Shown: positions 1 to 6,798 of the stretch, piece by piece
Position numbering within the stretch: the first letter of the stretch is position 1
Layout: every line of letters begins with the position of its first letter
NCBI RefSeq assembly: GCF_002836255.1
Contig: NZ_PJAU01000059.1
Location: 425,884-489,883 of the forward strand
Source of the DNA: Colwellia sp. 75C3
Lineage (GTDB): Bacteria > Pseudomonadota > Gammaproteobacteria > Enterobacterales > Alteromonadaceae
DNA length: 64,000 nt
Direction: 5' to 3'
Notes under the pieces: model-generated
What the model was told of the DNA's origin: nothing
The model's database searches: none
Seen by the model: only the letters and a program-made list of their open reading frames with translations
Translations under genes and position numbers: made by a program

Positions 1-123
1 GGTGGCGTGATTATTATTGATACTAAAGGCAATATTAGCTTACCTTTCAATACTAAAGGTATGTACCGAGCGAGTAAGTCTAATGGCCAAATGACCTATG
101 TCGGCATTTTTAAAGATGATTAG
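1..123 (+). CDS. Isoaspartyl peptidase / L-asparaginase, C-terminal fragment
   Basis: The window opens inside a gene: frame 1 is open for 40 codons to a TAG at 121-123. The fragment contains DTKGNISLPFNTKGMYRAS and ends YVGIFKDD. This matches the end of plant-type (Ntn-hydrolase) isoaspartyl peptidases such as E. coli IaaA, where a GG-aliphatic strand is followed by a P-F-N-T-x-G-M-Y-R block and a terminal VGIY-like strand. Family members remove isoaspartyl residues from peptides and hydrolyse L-asparagine after self-cleaving into alpha and beta subunits; this is the end of the beta subunit. The catalytic Thr lies outside the window, so activity cannot be judged. Confidence 0.8.
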   Translation, partial: GGVIIIDTKGNISLPFNTKGMYRASKSNGQMTYVGIFKDD

Positions 124-203
124 CTGATCCACAAACGATCAACAGTAGATCATCAAAATGAAGTATGATCAATTTCTGCTGAACATTTACGGTAAGGCAT
201 TGG

Positions 204-234
204 TAAGGCGATAAGATTTGTTATTATCGCCTTA
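204..234 (+). terminator. Inverted repeat, probable terminator after the asparaginase gene
   Basis: An 11-bp perfect inverted repeat (TAAGGCGATAA / TTATCGCCTTA) with a 9-nt loop lies 80 nt after the stop codon. It has no strong T run, so it may act as a stem that stabilises the 3' end rather than a full intrinsic terminator. Confidence 0.5.
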
Positions 235-262
235 ATCACTCGCTAGAATCCTACCCACTTCT

Positions 263-276
263 TTGATCTAGATCAA
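263..276 (+). promoter_or_regulatory. FNR/EtrA-type operator
   Basis: TTGATCTAGATCAA is a perfect 14-bp match to the FNR/ANR consensus TTGAT-N4-ATCAA. It lies 83 bp before the start codon of a 41-residue membrane protein. The AT-rich segments 295-300 and 307-312 could serve as -10 elements, which would put the site near -40 to -50 and suit activation under oxygen limitation. The match is seen directly; the activation is inference. Confidence 0.75.
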
Positions 277-358
277 GTTTAACTGTCCATAGTCATTAAT
301 ATCGGCTAAAATGTGCGCCATATTTTAGTTGTTTATTTGTTGTACAGGAAACTAGACC

Positions 359-484
359 ATGTCAAACCATGAAGAAGATTTTAAAGATACTAGCTCATTC
401 ATTAATTTAGCAATGATTCTTGTCGCAATTGTTGCCATGCCTTTACTACCTATGGTTATGGGTTGGTTTACGATGTTACGTTAA
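359..484 (+). CDS. 41-residue single-pass membrane protein, FNR box upstream
   Basis: The ATG at 359 opens a 41-codon frame. An acidic N-terminus (MSNHEEDFKDTSSF) is followed by one hydrophobic segment (about residues 14-40: INLAMILVAIVAMPLLP then MVMGWFTML) and ends in Arg. AGGAAA at about 346-351 provides a ribosome binding site. A strong hairpin at 498-539 follows the TAA, so the gene is a compact monocistron with its own FNR operator. I do not recognise the family. Size and topology resemble small accessory subunits of respiratory oxidases or reductases such as NapE, TorE, CcoQ and CydX, but it does not clearly match those I remember. The likely role, an anaerobically induced inner-membrane accessory protein, is inference. 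Confidence 0.65.
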   Translation: MSNHEEDFKDTSSFINLAMILVAIVAMPLLPMVMGWFTMLR

Positions 485-497
485 ACGACCATTAATT

Positions 498-539
498 ATT
501 ACTGTCGAGGGGCGATCGCACCTCACAGTAATGATTTTT
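498..539 (+). terminator. Rho-independent terminator of the 41-residue gene
   Basis: ATTACTGT(c)GAGG pairs with CCTCACAGTAAT around a GC-rich loop containing GCGATCGC, and is followed by GATTTTTA. It begins 14 nt after the small gene's stop. Confidence 0.7.
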
Positions 540-676
540 AACTGTACTAATCTCTGTAAAACTTACTACTTTCTATCCTTATATAATCCCTATTCATCGC
601 TATTATCTAATGCATGACATCATTTTTTGCTACAGTGTCAGCGAATTTTCATATTTTAAACTTAGCGGTAAATTAA

Positions 677-1294
677 ATGCCTGATTTAGCTATTCTTGCG
701 GTTTTTATTCCCACATTCTTTTTTGTCTCAATAACGCCTGGCATGTGCATGACACTGGCTATGACCTTAGGTATGAGTATTGGTGTGCGTCGTACACTAT
801 GGATGATGATTGGTGAGCTCATTGGTGTCGCCATTGTTGCCATTGCTGCTGTACTTGGTGTTGCCAGTATTATGCTGAATTACCCTGATATATTTGAAGT
901 ATTGAAATGGGTCGGTGGCGCTTACTTAGCTTACATTGGTGTAAACATGTGGCGCTCAAAAGGTAAAATGGCGATAGGTGAAAATAAGCTAAGTGATGTT
1001 AGCCGTAGTTCGTTATTTACTCAGGGTTTTGTCACTGCCATTGCCAATCCAAAGGGCTGGGCTTTTATGATTTCTCTACTTCCCCCTTTTATTAGTGTTG
1101 ATCGTGACGTTGCTCCTCAGTTACTAATATTACTCAGTGTTATTATGGTAACCGAATTTACTAGCATGATGGCGTACGCAGCTGGTGGTAAGAGCTTACG
1201 GATATTTTTAAGTCGTGGCGATAATGTTAAATGGATGAATCGTATTGCTGGTAGTTTGATGGTAGCTGTTGCTATTTGGCTGGCGTTTGGCTAG
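677..1294 (+). CDS. LysE/RhtB-family amino acid exporter
   Basis: A 205-residue, highly hydrophobic protein. Like LysE/RhtB exporters it has about six transmembrane segments, an early SITPGMCMTLAMTLGMSIG block, and the mid-protein GGAYLAYIGVNMWR and ANPKGWAFMI motifs (about residues 80-93 and 124-133). Family members export amino acids or their derivatives across the inner membrane in exchange for protons. The substrate cannot be read from the sequence. The gene stands alone; no divergent LysR regulator such as ArgP is adjacent. Confidence 0.88.
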   Translation: MPDLAILAVFIPTFFFVSITPGMCMTLAMTLGMSIGVRRTLWMMIGELIGVAIVAIAAVLGVASIMLNYPDIFEVLKWVGGAYLAYIGVNMWRSKGKMAIGENKLSDVSRSSLFTQGFVTAIANPKGWAFMISLLPPFISVDRDVAPQLLILLSVIMVTEFTSMMAYAAGGKSLRIFLSRGDNVKWMNRIAGSLMVAVAIWLAFG

Positions 1295-1363
1295 TTTTTT
1301 GATTTGAAGTTAGGAATTATTCTCTTAATTTCACAATAAAGTATTAATTAATAGGTTTTAAGG

Positions 1364-1471
1364 ATGATTAAGTTGCGTAATTTTGAGTCTTTAACGGAAA
1401 CCGAAAAAGAGAACGATTTTGCTATAACAGCGCATTATCCCTTTGTTAGTCTGCTTCGATTTTTTCGGCAG
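1364..1471 (+). repeat. Decayed partial duplicate of the oxyR 5' end
   Basis: This 108-bp stretch aligns ungapped with 2663-2770, the first 36 codons of oxyR. About two thirds of bases match, reading frame included. The identity covers the region that encodes the first helix of the OxyR DNA-binding domain and then stops where the lipoprotein signal peptide begins. Confidence 0.6.
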
Positions 1472-2248
1472 ACTTTTATCTTATTGATAGCGGGTATTTT
1501 TTTATCAGGTTGCGACTTACTGAGTGAAGATTCTGATGATGTCACCAGTGAGAATATCTATATCTTGGCTGAATTAACAGCTAAAGGAAATTCGTCTACT
1601 TACATCAAAGTAAATCTTCATAAAAACGAAAGCTTTGGCCAACCATTAGAATTAGTTAATGGCGATAAACTGACGGTGAGCTATTTAGGTAATTCAGTTG
1701 AACTGACCAAAGACAATAATATTGTTGAAATAGACTATACCGCCAGTATTGCCAATCAAGGGCAGGGTGGAACGTATACGTTAACCTTTGATCGTCATGA
1801 TGGCAGCCAAATCACTTCAACGGTGATTATGCCTGAGCCATATACGATAAATTCGCCGAGTGAACATACTGTATTTAGAGAAAATGATAATGTTGCTGTG
1901 ACGTGGTCACCAGCAGTGACAGGCAATGAGCTTAGCTTCCATGGTCATCTTCGTTGTAAAACCTATGAAGATGATTTAAGTACAGAGTGGGATAATGAAA
2001 ATGAGACGTGGCTAACCTCTGATGATGGTGAGTATCTGCTACCTCTTAATAAGTTAATTTCTAATTTAACGTTTGAGATTACCCTTGAAGATGAGCACTT
2101 TGATTATGCCGCACCTTGTTCATTAGACTTTGATATATCACGCACTAATCATGGTGATCTCGCAGGTAAATATGAGAGTGGTAGTCGTTTGACAGCTGTA
2201 CAATACCGTCAAATTGAAAATCTTTCAGTGTGGTTGATAGCTGACTAG
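1364..2248 (+). CDS. Putative lipoprotein with an OxyR-like N-terminal extension
   Basis: A 294-residue frame. After 36 residues comes a clear lipoprotein signal (FFRQTFILLIAGIF, lipobox LSGC, Cys50) and then an acidic secreted domain of beta-rich appearance; I do not recognise its family. The first 36 codons are odd. They align without gaps to the start of oxyR at 2663 (MIKLR..E.LT....K...F and FVS shared; 15/36 residues and about 72/108 bases identical by hand count). They probably derive from a decayed 5' copy of oxyR joined in frame to the lipoprotein. No other good start lies between codon 1 and the signal peptide, and AGG at 1353-1355 gives an acceptable RBS for ATG 1364. Whether the long N-region still allows export is uncertain. 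Confidence 0.6.
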   Translation: MIKLRNFESLTETEKENDFAITAHYPFVSLLRFFRQTFILLIAGIFLSGCDLLSEDSDDVTSENIYILAELTAKGNSSTYIKVNLHKNESFGQPLELVNGDKLTVSYLGNSVELTKDNNIVEIDYTASIANQGQGGTYTLTFDRHDGSQITSTVIMPEPYTINSPSEHTVFRENDNVAVTWSPAVTGNELSFHGHLRCKTYEDDLSTEWDNENETWLTSDDGEYLLPLNKLISNLTFEITLEDEHFDYAAPCSLDFDISRTNHGDLAGKYESGSRLTAVQYRQIENLSVWLIAD

Positions 2249-2383
2249 GAATACAGTTCGTCGCCATTATCTAAGTTAACATAACCCGCATGTATTGGTA
2301 TTTACAGTAACGTAACTCGCTTTCATAACGTGATCATAATATCATAGCTGAATGCTCTCTTTTCTTATTAATTGATAGGCTAA

Positions 2384-2659
2384 AATACCAAATCAAGTAA
2401 GTTTGTTCCCACTCAGAGCTTGTCAGCGGTTTGAGAACAAATAGAATTTTTTATATATAGTCATTCTATATTAAGGAAATTATGTGCGGTTATCGAATTG
2501 CTGACAAACTCCCAAAGGGCGAGTATCTAATAAAAGGTAAAGACTTATATGCTGCGTTATTGATTTTGACAATAGAATAATTATTCTCTTCAATCAATAC
2601 CTTGCCTCGAAGCCTTTTAATTCTCGCTGAGTGAAAAAAAACTTATTTGAATTGGTATT
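2384..2659. mobile_element. MITE-like element with inverted ends, upstream of oxyR
   Basis: The 276-bp stretch is bounded by inverted repeats of 13 bp with one mismatch (AATACCAAATCAA at 2384-2396; TTGAATTGGTATT at 2647-2659). It has no reading frame. Its interior shares an identical 22-bp block (2548-2569) with 3765-3786 in a second element, plus a related tract around TCTTCAATCAAT. The right end is 3 bp from the oxyR ATG, so the oxyR promoter and leader lie in or beyond the element. It looks like a non-autonomous repeat family of this genome; no transposase is present here. Confidence 0.6.
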
Positions 2660-2662
2660 ACT

Positions 2663-3562
2663 ATGATTAAGTTACGTGATTTAGAATATTTAACCGCCAT
2701 CGATAAACACAAACACTTTGGTAAAGCAGCTCAATCTTGCTTTGTTAGTCAGCCGACGTTAAGTGGTCAGTTGATGAAACTGGAAGAACAATTATGTTTA
2801 CAGCTAGTAGAACGTCATCGCCGCAATGTTATGCTAACACCTGCTGGTGATCAGTTAGTCAAAGAAGCGCGTAAAGTATTACAAGCGGCAGGGCAGTTTG
2901 AATCTTGTGCTAAAGCCTTACTTGACCCTTTCGCCGGCGACTTACATCTAGGTTTAATTCCGACATTAGCACCGTATTTGTTGCCCCACATTATGGCAGA
3001 TTTAAATACCACACTACCTAATATCAATTTCTTTCTGCATGAGAATCAAACTAAAGTATTGTTGCAGCAATTGGATGAAGGAAAATTAGACGTATTAATT
3101 TTACCTTACCTTGAAGACATGGATAAGTTTGAATCCTACCAATTGTTTGATGAGCCACTTATGCTGGCAACACCAAAAAGTCACCGACTTGCCGATAAAA
3201 AAGATTTATCACTCTCCGACTTACACGGTGAAAAAATTCTGACATTAGCTGACGGCCATTGTCTTAAAGATCAAACCATGGGTTATTGTTTCTCTGCTGG
3301 CGCTAAAGAAGACAATAGTTTTCAAGCGACAAGCTTAGAAACACTACGTCATATGGTGGCTAGTGGCATGGGCATTACCTTATTACCCGCGCTTGCTGCG
3401 CAAGGAAATTTAGCCAGTAACACGATTCATTACGGGAAATTTCAAGCGCCTGTGCCAGTGCGTGGTATTTCTTTGGTAATTAGACCTAATTACTCACGCA
3501 TGCAATGTGTTAGATCCATCGTTGCAAGCGTAAGAAAGTCTCTGGCTGATATCATTAGTTAG
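2663..3562 (+). CDS. oxyR: Hydrogen peroxide-sensing LysR-type regulator OxyR
   Basis: A 299-residue LysR-family regulator. The N-terminal winged helix (about 1-60: MIKLRDLEYLTAID, then FGKAAQSCFVSQPTLSGQ) matches OxyR. The effector domain carries the diagnostic peroxide-sensing segment GHCLKDQTMGYC, with Cys200 and Cys209 corresponding to Cys199 and Cys208 of E. coli OxyR, followed by ATSLETLRHMVASGMGITLLP. Oxidation of the Cys pair switches OxyR to activate genes such as ahpCF, and a near-ideal OxyR operator precedes ahpC at 5835-5871. The gene is flanked on both sides by related inverted-repeat elements, and no RBS stronger than the element end precedes its ATG. Confidence 0.96.
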   Translation: MIKLRDLEYLTAIDKHKHFGKAAQSCFVSQPTLSGQLMKLEEQLCLQLVERHRRNVMLTPAGDQLVKEARKVLQAAGQFESCAKALLDPFAGDLHLGLIPTLAPYLLPHIMADLNTTLPNINFFLHENQTKVLLQQLDEGKLDVLILPYLEDMDKFESYQLFDEPLMLATPKSHRLADKKDLSLSDLHGEKILTLADGHCLKDQTMGYCFSAGAKEDNSFQATSLETLRHMVASGMGITLLPALAAQGNLASNTIHYGKFQAPVPVRGISLVIRPNYSRMQCVRSIVASVRKSLADIIS

Positions 3563-3608
3563 ACTTACTTTTAGTAGCTTAGGTAGTCATTAACTAAGCT
3601 AGCGTTCA

Positions 3609-3878
3609 ATATACCCGCTCCATTTGAAAATGCTCGTTTCAGGAAGTCTGAGCGATTCATAATCAAGGCACATTTTTTTATTAAGGGTTATTTCCTTAAA
3701 AAGAAATGTAACGCTGAATATGATTTGCTCAGCCTTCCCCCAAAGGGTTGGTTTAGAAACGCTTTATGCTGCGTTATTGATTTTGAGAAGGGAGTTACCA
3801 TTTTCTTCAATCAATGCCTTGCCTAAAAGTTTTTCTAATTCCAGCTGAATCATGTATTTTCAAGTGGAACGGGTATAT
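3609..3878. mobile_element. MITE-like element with 21-bp inverted ends, downstream of oxyR
   Basis: The 270-bp non-coding stretch begins ATATACCCGCTCCATTTGAAA (3609-3629). It ends with the inverse of that sequence at 3858-3878, with two mismatches in 21. The interior has no gene and shares an identical 22-bp block with the element upstream of oxyR (3765-3786 versus 2548-2569), plus the TCTTCAATCAAT-GCCTTGCCT tract. It fills nearly the whole gap between oxyR and rluE. Confidence 0.65.
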
Positions 3879-3929
3879 AACGTCTCTTATAAAATGAAGG
3901 AGAGCTCTCGGGTTTTATTACTTGAGGCG

Positions 3930-4559
3930 TTAGCGGTTAATTGTGGTATCGAAGTTAGTGAGTGTTATAACATCACCGGCAATCATGCTATCGATATGAA
4001 TGTCGCCAATTCGAACCCTTACCAGCCTTAATGTAGCGAAGCCCACAGCTGCAGTCATTTTTCTTATCTGTCGATTTTTTCCTTCACAGAGCGTGATAGA
4101 AACCCAGCTAGTTGGACCATGTCTCGCATCTCTAATTTTACGGCCACGCGTGGGAAGTTGAGGTTCACTTTCTAGTTTGACAGCTTTGCAAGGCAGGGTG
4201 AGATAAGTCGAACCATTAACTGTAATTTCAACACCATTTTGTAGTAATAACATAGCTTCAGCAGTGATGGCACCATCAACTTGCACGTAGTACTCTTTTT
4301 CTATCGTTTTACTTCTTACTTTGTAGCTAATCATACCGTCGGTCGTGAGTAATAATAAACCTTCGGAGTCGTGGTCTAATCGTCCTATTGCCATGGTTTT
4401 ATCGGGAAAGTTAAAGAGCTCACCTATCAGATGTTTCTTCTTCCGTTTTTCAGGTAAAAACTGACTTAAAAAGCCATATGGCTTAAATATTTTAAAGTGC
4501 TGGTGAGTTTTCCTTGGCTCTGCGAGTTCTGTTAAACAGGTTTGGTTAGTAACCGACAT
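3930..4559 (-). CDS. rluE: 23S rRNA pseudouridine synthase, RluE type
   Basis: A 209-residue RsuA-family pseudouridine synthase without an S4 domain, as in RluE. The catalytic motif is GRLDHDSEGLLLLTTDG with Asp62. The C-terminal part, PTSWVSITLCEGKNRQIRKM then VGFATLRLVRVRIGD, follows E. coli RluE closely. RluE makes pseudouridine 2457 in 23S rRNA. The N-terminus is shorter than in E. coli and lacks its long basic leader. The gene is read toward oxyR and appears monocistronic. Assignment to RluE rather than another RsuA-type enzyme rests on length and the PTSW-ITL-EG-NRQ-R block. Confidence 0.85.
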   Translation of the reverse strand: MSVTNQTCLTELAEPRKTHQHFKIFKPYGFLSQFLPEKRKKKHLIGELFNFPDKTMAIGRLDHDSEGLLLLTTDGMISYKVRSKTIEKEYYVQVDGAITAEAMLLLQNGVEITVNGSTYLTLPCKAVKLESEPQLPTRGRKIRDARHGPTSWVSITLCEGKNRQIRKMTAAVGFATLRLVRVRIGDIHIDSMIAGDVITLTNFDTTINR

Positions 4560-4880
4560 GAATCATGGCCTTAAGTAAAATCTGAGTGCGAGCTAATTAT
4601 ACTGTTAGTCAGCGCTAGTTGCACTGAATCTACTCTATCCCCGGTGTAACGCATTTATCGTGAATGTTTATTGTTAGTACAAAGCGATTATCATTGGTCG
4701 TTTTTTATCGGATCGCTAGCTAAAATTATAGTGTGGGAATAGGTCTCATGCTTTACAGGCACTTATTTTTGCAAGGTTATAAAGGTTGTACTATAAAGGC
4801 TCTACGGCTATTGCTGACGGTGTTGTTTTTACAATATCTGCTCTCTAAGAGCACAAAGTACTAAAATTTAAGGAAAATGA
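4560..4880. other. Intergenic region between rluE and the solute-binding protein gene
   Basis: A 321-bp divergent gap that should hold both promoters. A possible -10 (TATACT) for rluE lies on the minus side near 4595-4605. A short hairpin, GCTCT-CTA-AGAGC, lies at about 4841-4853 just before the RBS AAGGAA of the next gene. A 38-codon frame from ATG 4748 has no supporting features. Nothing else is recognised. Confidence 0.4.
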
Positions 4881-5642
4881 ATGGCATACATAAAGAGTAT
4901 TGTTATTACTTTAGCTTTTTTCAGTCATATACTCAGTGCTCAGCACATAACTATTGTTACTGAGAATTTACCTCCTTTTCAAATCGTGCAAAAAAACAAA
5001 GAAATAACGGGTCTGGCAACTGAGATAGTAAAGGAGATCTTTACTAGAGCCAGTTTTAGTCACAACATTGCAGTCATTGATTGGTCAATCGCCTACAAGC
5101 AGGCGTTAGAAACAAAGGATGTTTGCATTTATTCTATGGTACGCCTGCCCTTTCGCGAGTCTCAGTTTCAATGGGTGGGTCAAATTACCAGTGCTAGTAC
5201 TTCTTTTTATTCATTGCGTGAAAAAAACATTGTTTTAAGTCATTTCGATGATGCGTTCAAGTATAGAGTCGCAGTAAATGAAAACTACGCATCACATCAC
5301 TTTTTGCTAAAGAAAGGTTTTAAAAAGGATAAAAATTTATATGTACTGAAAAACTACAATGCGTTGTTAAAAATGCTCGAAGTAAGGAAAGACAGCATTG
5401 ACTTAGTTTTACTGAATGACGAGATCCTGATCAATAAAATTGACTCACCTAGTAAGATGAACAAATACCGTAAGCATCCAGTGATCCATGACTTTAGATT
5501 CGATTTTTACTTGGCGTGCAGTTTAAAAACTTCGACGGCTGTTGTACAGAGGTTGTCAACATCATTGCAGAGTATGAAAGCGGACAATACTCTGAAAAAA
5601 TTAACACTGAAATGGCAGGCACGTTTAGTCAGTGGTCAATAG
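4881..5642 (+). CDS. Periplasmic solute-binding protein, SBP_bac_3 type
   Basis: A 253-residue protein with a signal peptide (MAYIKSIVITLAFFSHILSA, cleaved before QH). It has the family-3 solute-binding start ITIVTENLPPFQI and the GLATEIVKEIF block of bacterial extracellular solute-binding proteins. These bind amino acids or other small ligands in the periplasm. No permease or ATPase gene is adjacent. Such orphan proteins are common in Alteromonadales and may work with a distant transporter or as ligand sensors. Start choice: AAGGAAA lies 6 nt before ATG 4881. It is only loosely similar in plan to the protein at 15786-16538. Ligand unknown. Confidence 0.8.
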   Translation: MAYIKSIVITLAFFSHILSAQHITIVTENLPPFQIVQKNKEITGLATEIVKEIFTRASFSHNIAVIDWSIAYKQALETKDVCIYSMVRLPFRESQFQWVGQITSASTSFYSLREKNIVLSHFDDAFKYRVAVNENYASHHFLLKKGFKKDKNLYVLKNYNALLKMLEVRKDSIDLVLLNDEILINKIDSPSKMNKYRKHPVIHDFRFDFYLACSLKTSTAVVQRLSTSLQSMKADNTLKKLTLKWQARLVSGQ

Positions 5643-5742
5643 AATTAACTAATAACCCTAGCAGGTTATAGGTTTTCTCTAAGGTTTGAACTACAGCGCT
5701 ATCAAAGGCAATAGCGATACACAATATCATGCAATCTGCCCA

Positions 5743-5770
5743 ATTAGCTGCAATAGCTAATATCTTTTTT
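5743..5770 (+). terminator. Rho-independent terminator after the solute-binding protein gene
   Basis: ATTAGCT-GCAAT-AGCTAAT forms a perfect 7-bp stem and is followed by ATCTTTTTT. It ends transcription before the ahpC promoter region. Confidence 0.75.
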
Positions 5771-5834
5771 GTGGCTTGAGTTCATAAAATATCAATCTAT
5801 CTTTATACCATTTCACCTACCGAATCATCTAGTG

Positions 5835-5871
5835 ATAGCTTTTACCTATCAAGGTTATAATTACTATCGAT
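5835..5871 (+). promoter_or_regulatory. OxyR operator and promoter of ahpC
   Basis: Two OxyR quarter-pair motifs are separated by 7 bp, as in the consensus ATAGNTNNNANCTAT-N7-ATAGNTNNNANCTAT. The first half (5835-5849, ATAGCTTTTACCTAT) matches every fixed base; the second (5857-5871) misses two of ten. A -10 hexamer TATACT follows at 5872-5877, so the operator covers the -35 region as expected for activation. The predicted mRNA start is near 5884, with a leader of about 88 nt. Confidence 0.85.
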
Positions 5872-5971
5872 TATACTAATTTAAGCTCTGGCTCTATTAT
5901 TATCCCGTCTTCAACGAAACAGCTTTAACGTTTCAAACACAGTTACCAATAACATTTAACGGGAGTTCATC

Positions 5972-6541
5972 ATGAACCAATCAATTATCAATACTAAATT
6001 ATTACCTTTTAACGCCACTGCTTTTCACAACGGCGAATTTGTTGAATTAAGCGAAAAAGATCTTGCTGATAAATGGTCAGTAGTTTTCTTCTACCCAGCT
6101 GATTTCACTTTTGTTTGTCCTACCGAATTAGGTGACATGGCAGATCATTATGACGAATTACAAAAAATGGGTGTTGAAGTGTACTCAGTATCAACAGATA
6201 CCCACTTTACTCATAAAGCATGGCACGACAATTCAGATACCATTAACAAAATCAAATACCCGATGATTGGTGACCCAACTGGCGCAATTACCCGTAACTT
6301 CGGTGTCATGATCGAAGAAGCTGGTTTAGCACTTCGTGGCACATTTGTTATTAACCCAGAGGGTGAAGTAAAGATTGCTGAAGTACATGACTTAGGTATA
6401 GGCCGAAGCGCAGCTGAGTTACTACGTAAAGTTAAAGCAGCGCAATATGTAGCAGAGCACGACGGTGAAGTTTGTCCAGCAGCATGGCAGCCAGGTGCAG
6501 AGACCCTAGCTCCATCACTAGATCTAGTAGGAAAAATCTAA
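5972..6541 (+). CDS. ahpC: Alkyl hydroperoxide reductase peroxiredoxin subunit
   Basis: A 189-residue typical 2-Cys peroxiredoxin. The peroxidatic Cys49 lies in [10 protein letters not shown] and the resolving Cys168 in [11 protein letters not shown]. The [12 protein letters not shown] block and overall length fit AhpC. It reduces hydrogen peroxide, alkyl peroxides and peroxynitrite in the cytoplasm and is itself reduced by AhpF, whose gene follows. ACGGGAG at 5959-5965 serves as RBS. An OxyR operator lies 100-137 bp upstream. A 257-bp gap containing a long hairpin separates it from ahpF, so the two genes may be expressed at different levels. Confidence 0.97.
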   Translation: MNQSIINTKLLPFNATAFHNGEFVELSEKDLADKWSVVFFYPADFTFVCPTELGDMADHYDELQKMGVEVYSVSTDTHFTHKAWHDNSDTINKIKYPMIGDPTGAITRNFGVMIEEAGLALRGTFVINPEGEVKIAEVHDLGIGRSAAELLRKVKAAQYVAEHDGEVCPAAWQPGAETLAPSLDLVGKI

Positions 6542-6583
6542 GTTAAGATTAGTTAAGTTTTCCTTAGGTTTATTTAACTACCA

Positions 6584-6648
6584 CCTACTTTTTGTTGCTC
6601 GGAAATCACATAGATAAGCCTATGCTCATTCCTCGCGCCTCAAGTAGG
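6584..6648. repeat. Structured palindromic sequence between ahpC and ahpF
   Basis: CCTACTT (6584-6590) pairs with AAGTAGG (6642-6648). Inside it, further pairings such as ATAG-ATAAGC-CTAT and GGAAT-like arms can extend the fold. It has no T run. It looks like a REP-type intergenic repeat or an mRNA-processing hairpin in the ahpCF transcript. Confidence 0.5.
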
Positions 6649-6798
6649 AGGCATTTAATTTAAGCCTAAAGTCAAACTTAGGATTACAGCAGTGAATTAA
6701 CAATGTTGTTGTGATCCTTATTTAAAGCAGTTCCTTTCCCTTTTTACTTTCCGAATGAAAGCTTTTCCAGTTCTCATCAATTTTCAGCAGAGGTCATT

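Noticed and set aside
420..617. 65-codon plus-strand frame
   Set aside because: It overlaps, in another frame, the 41-residue gene that has an RBS, and it spans that gene's terminator hairpin.
4748..4864. 38-codon frame starting at ATG 4748
   Set aside because: It ends just before the RBS of the solute-binding protein gene and could be a leader peptide, but there is no RBS, repeat codon run or attenuator structure to support it.
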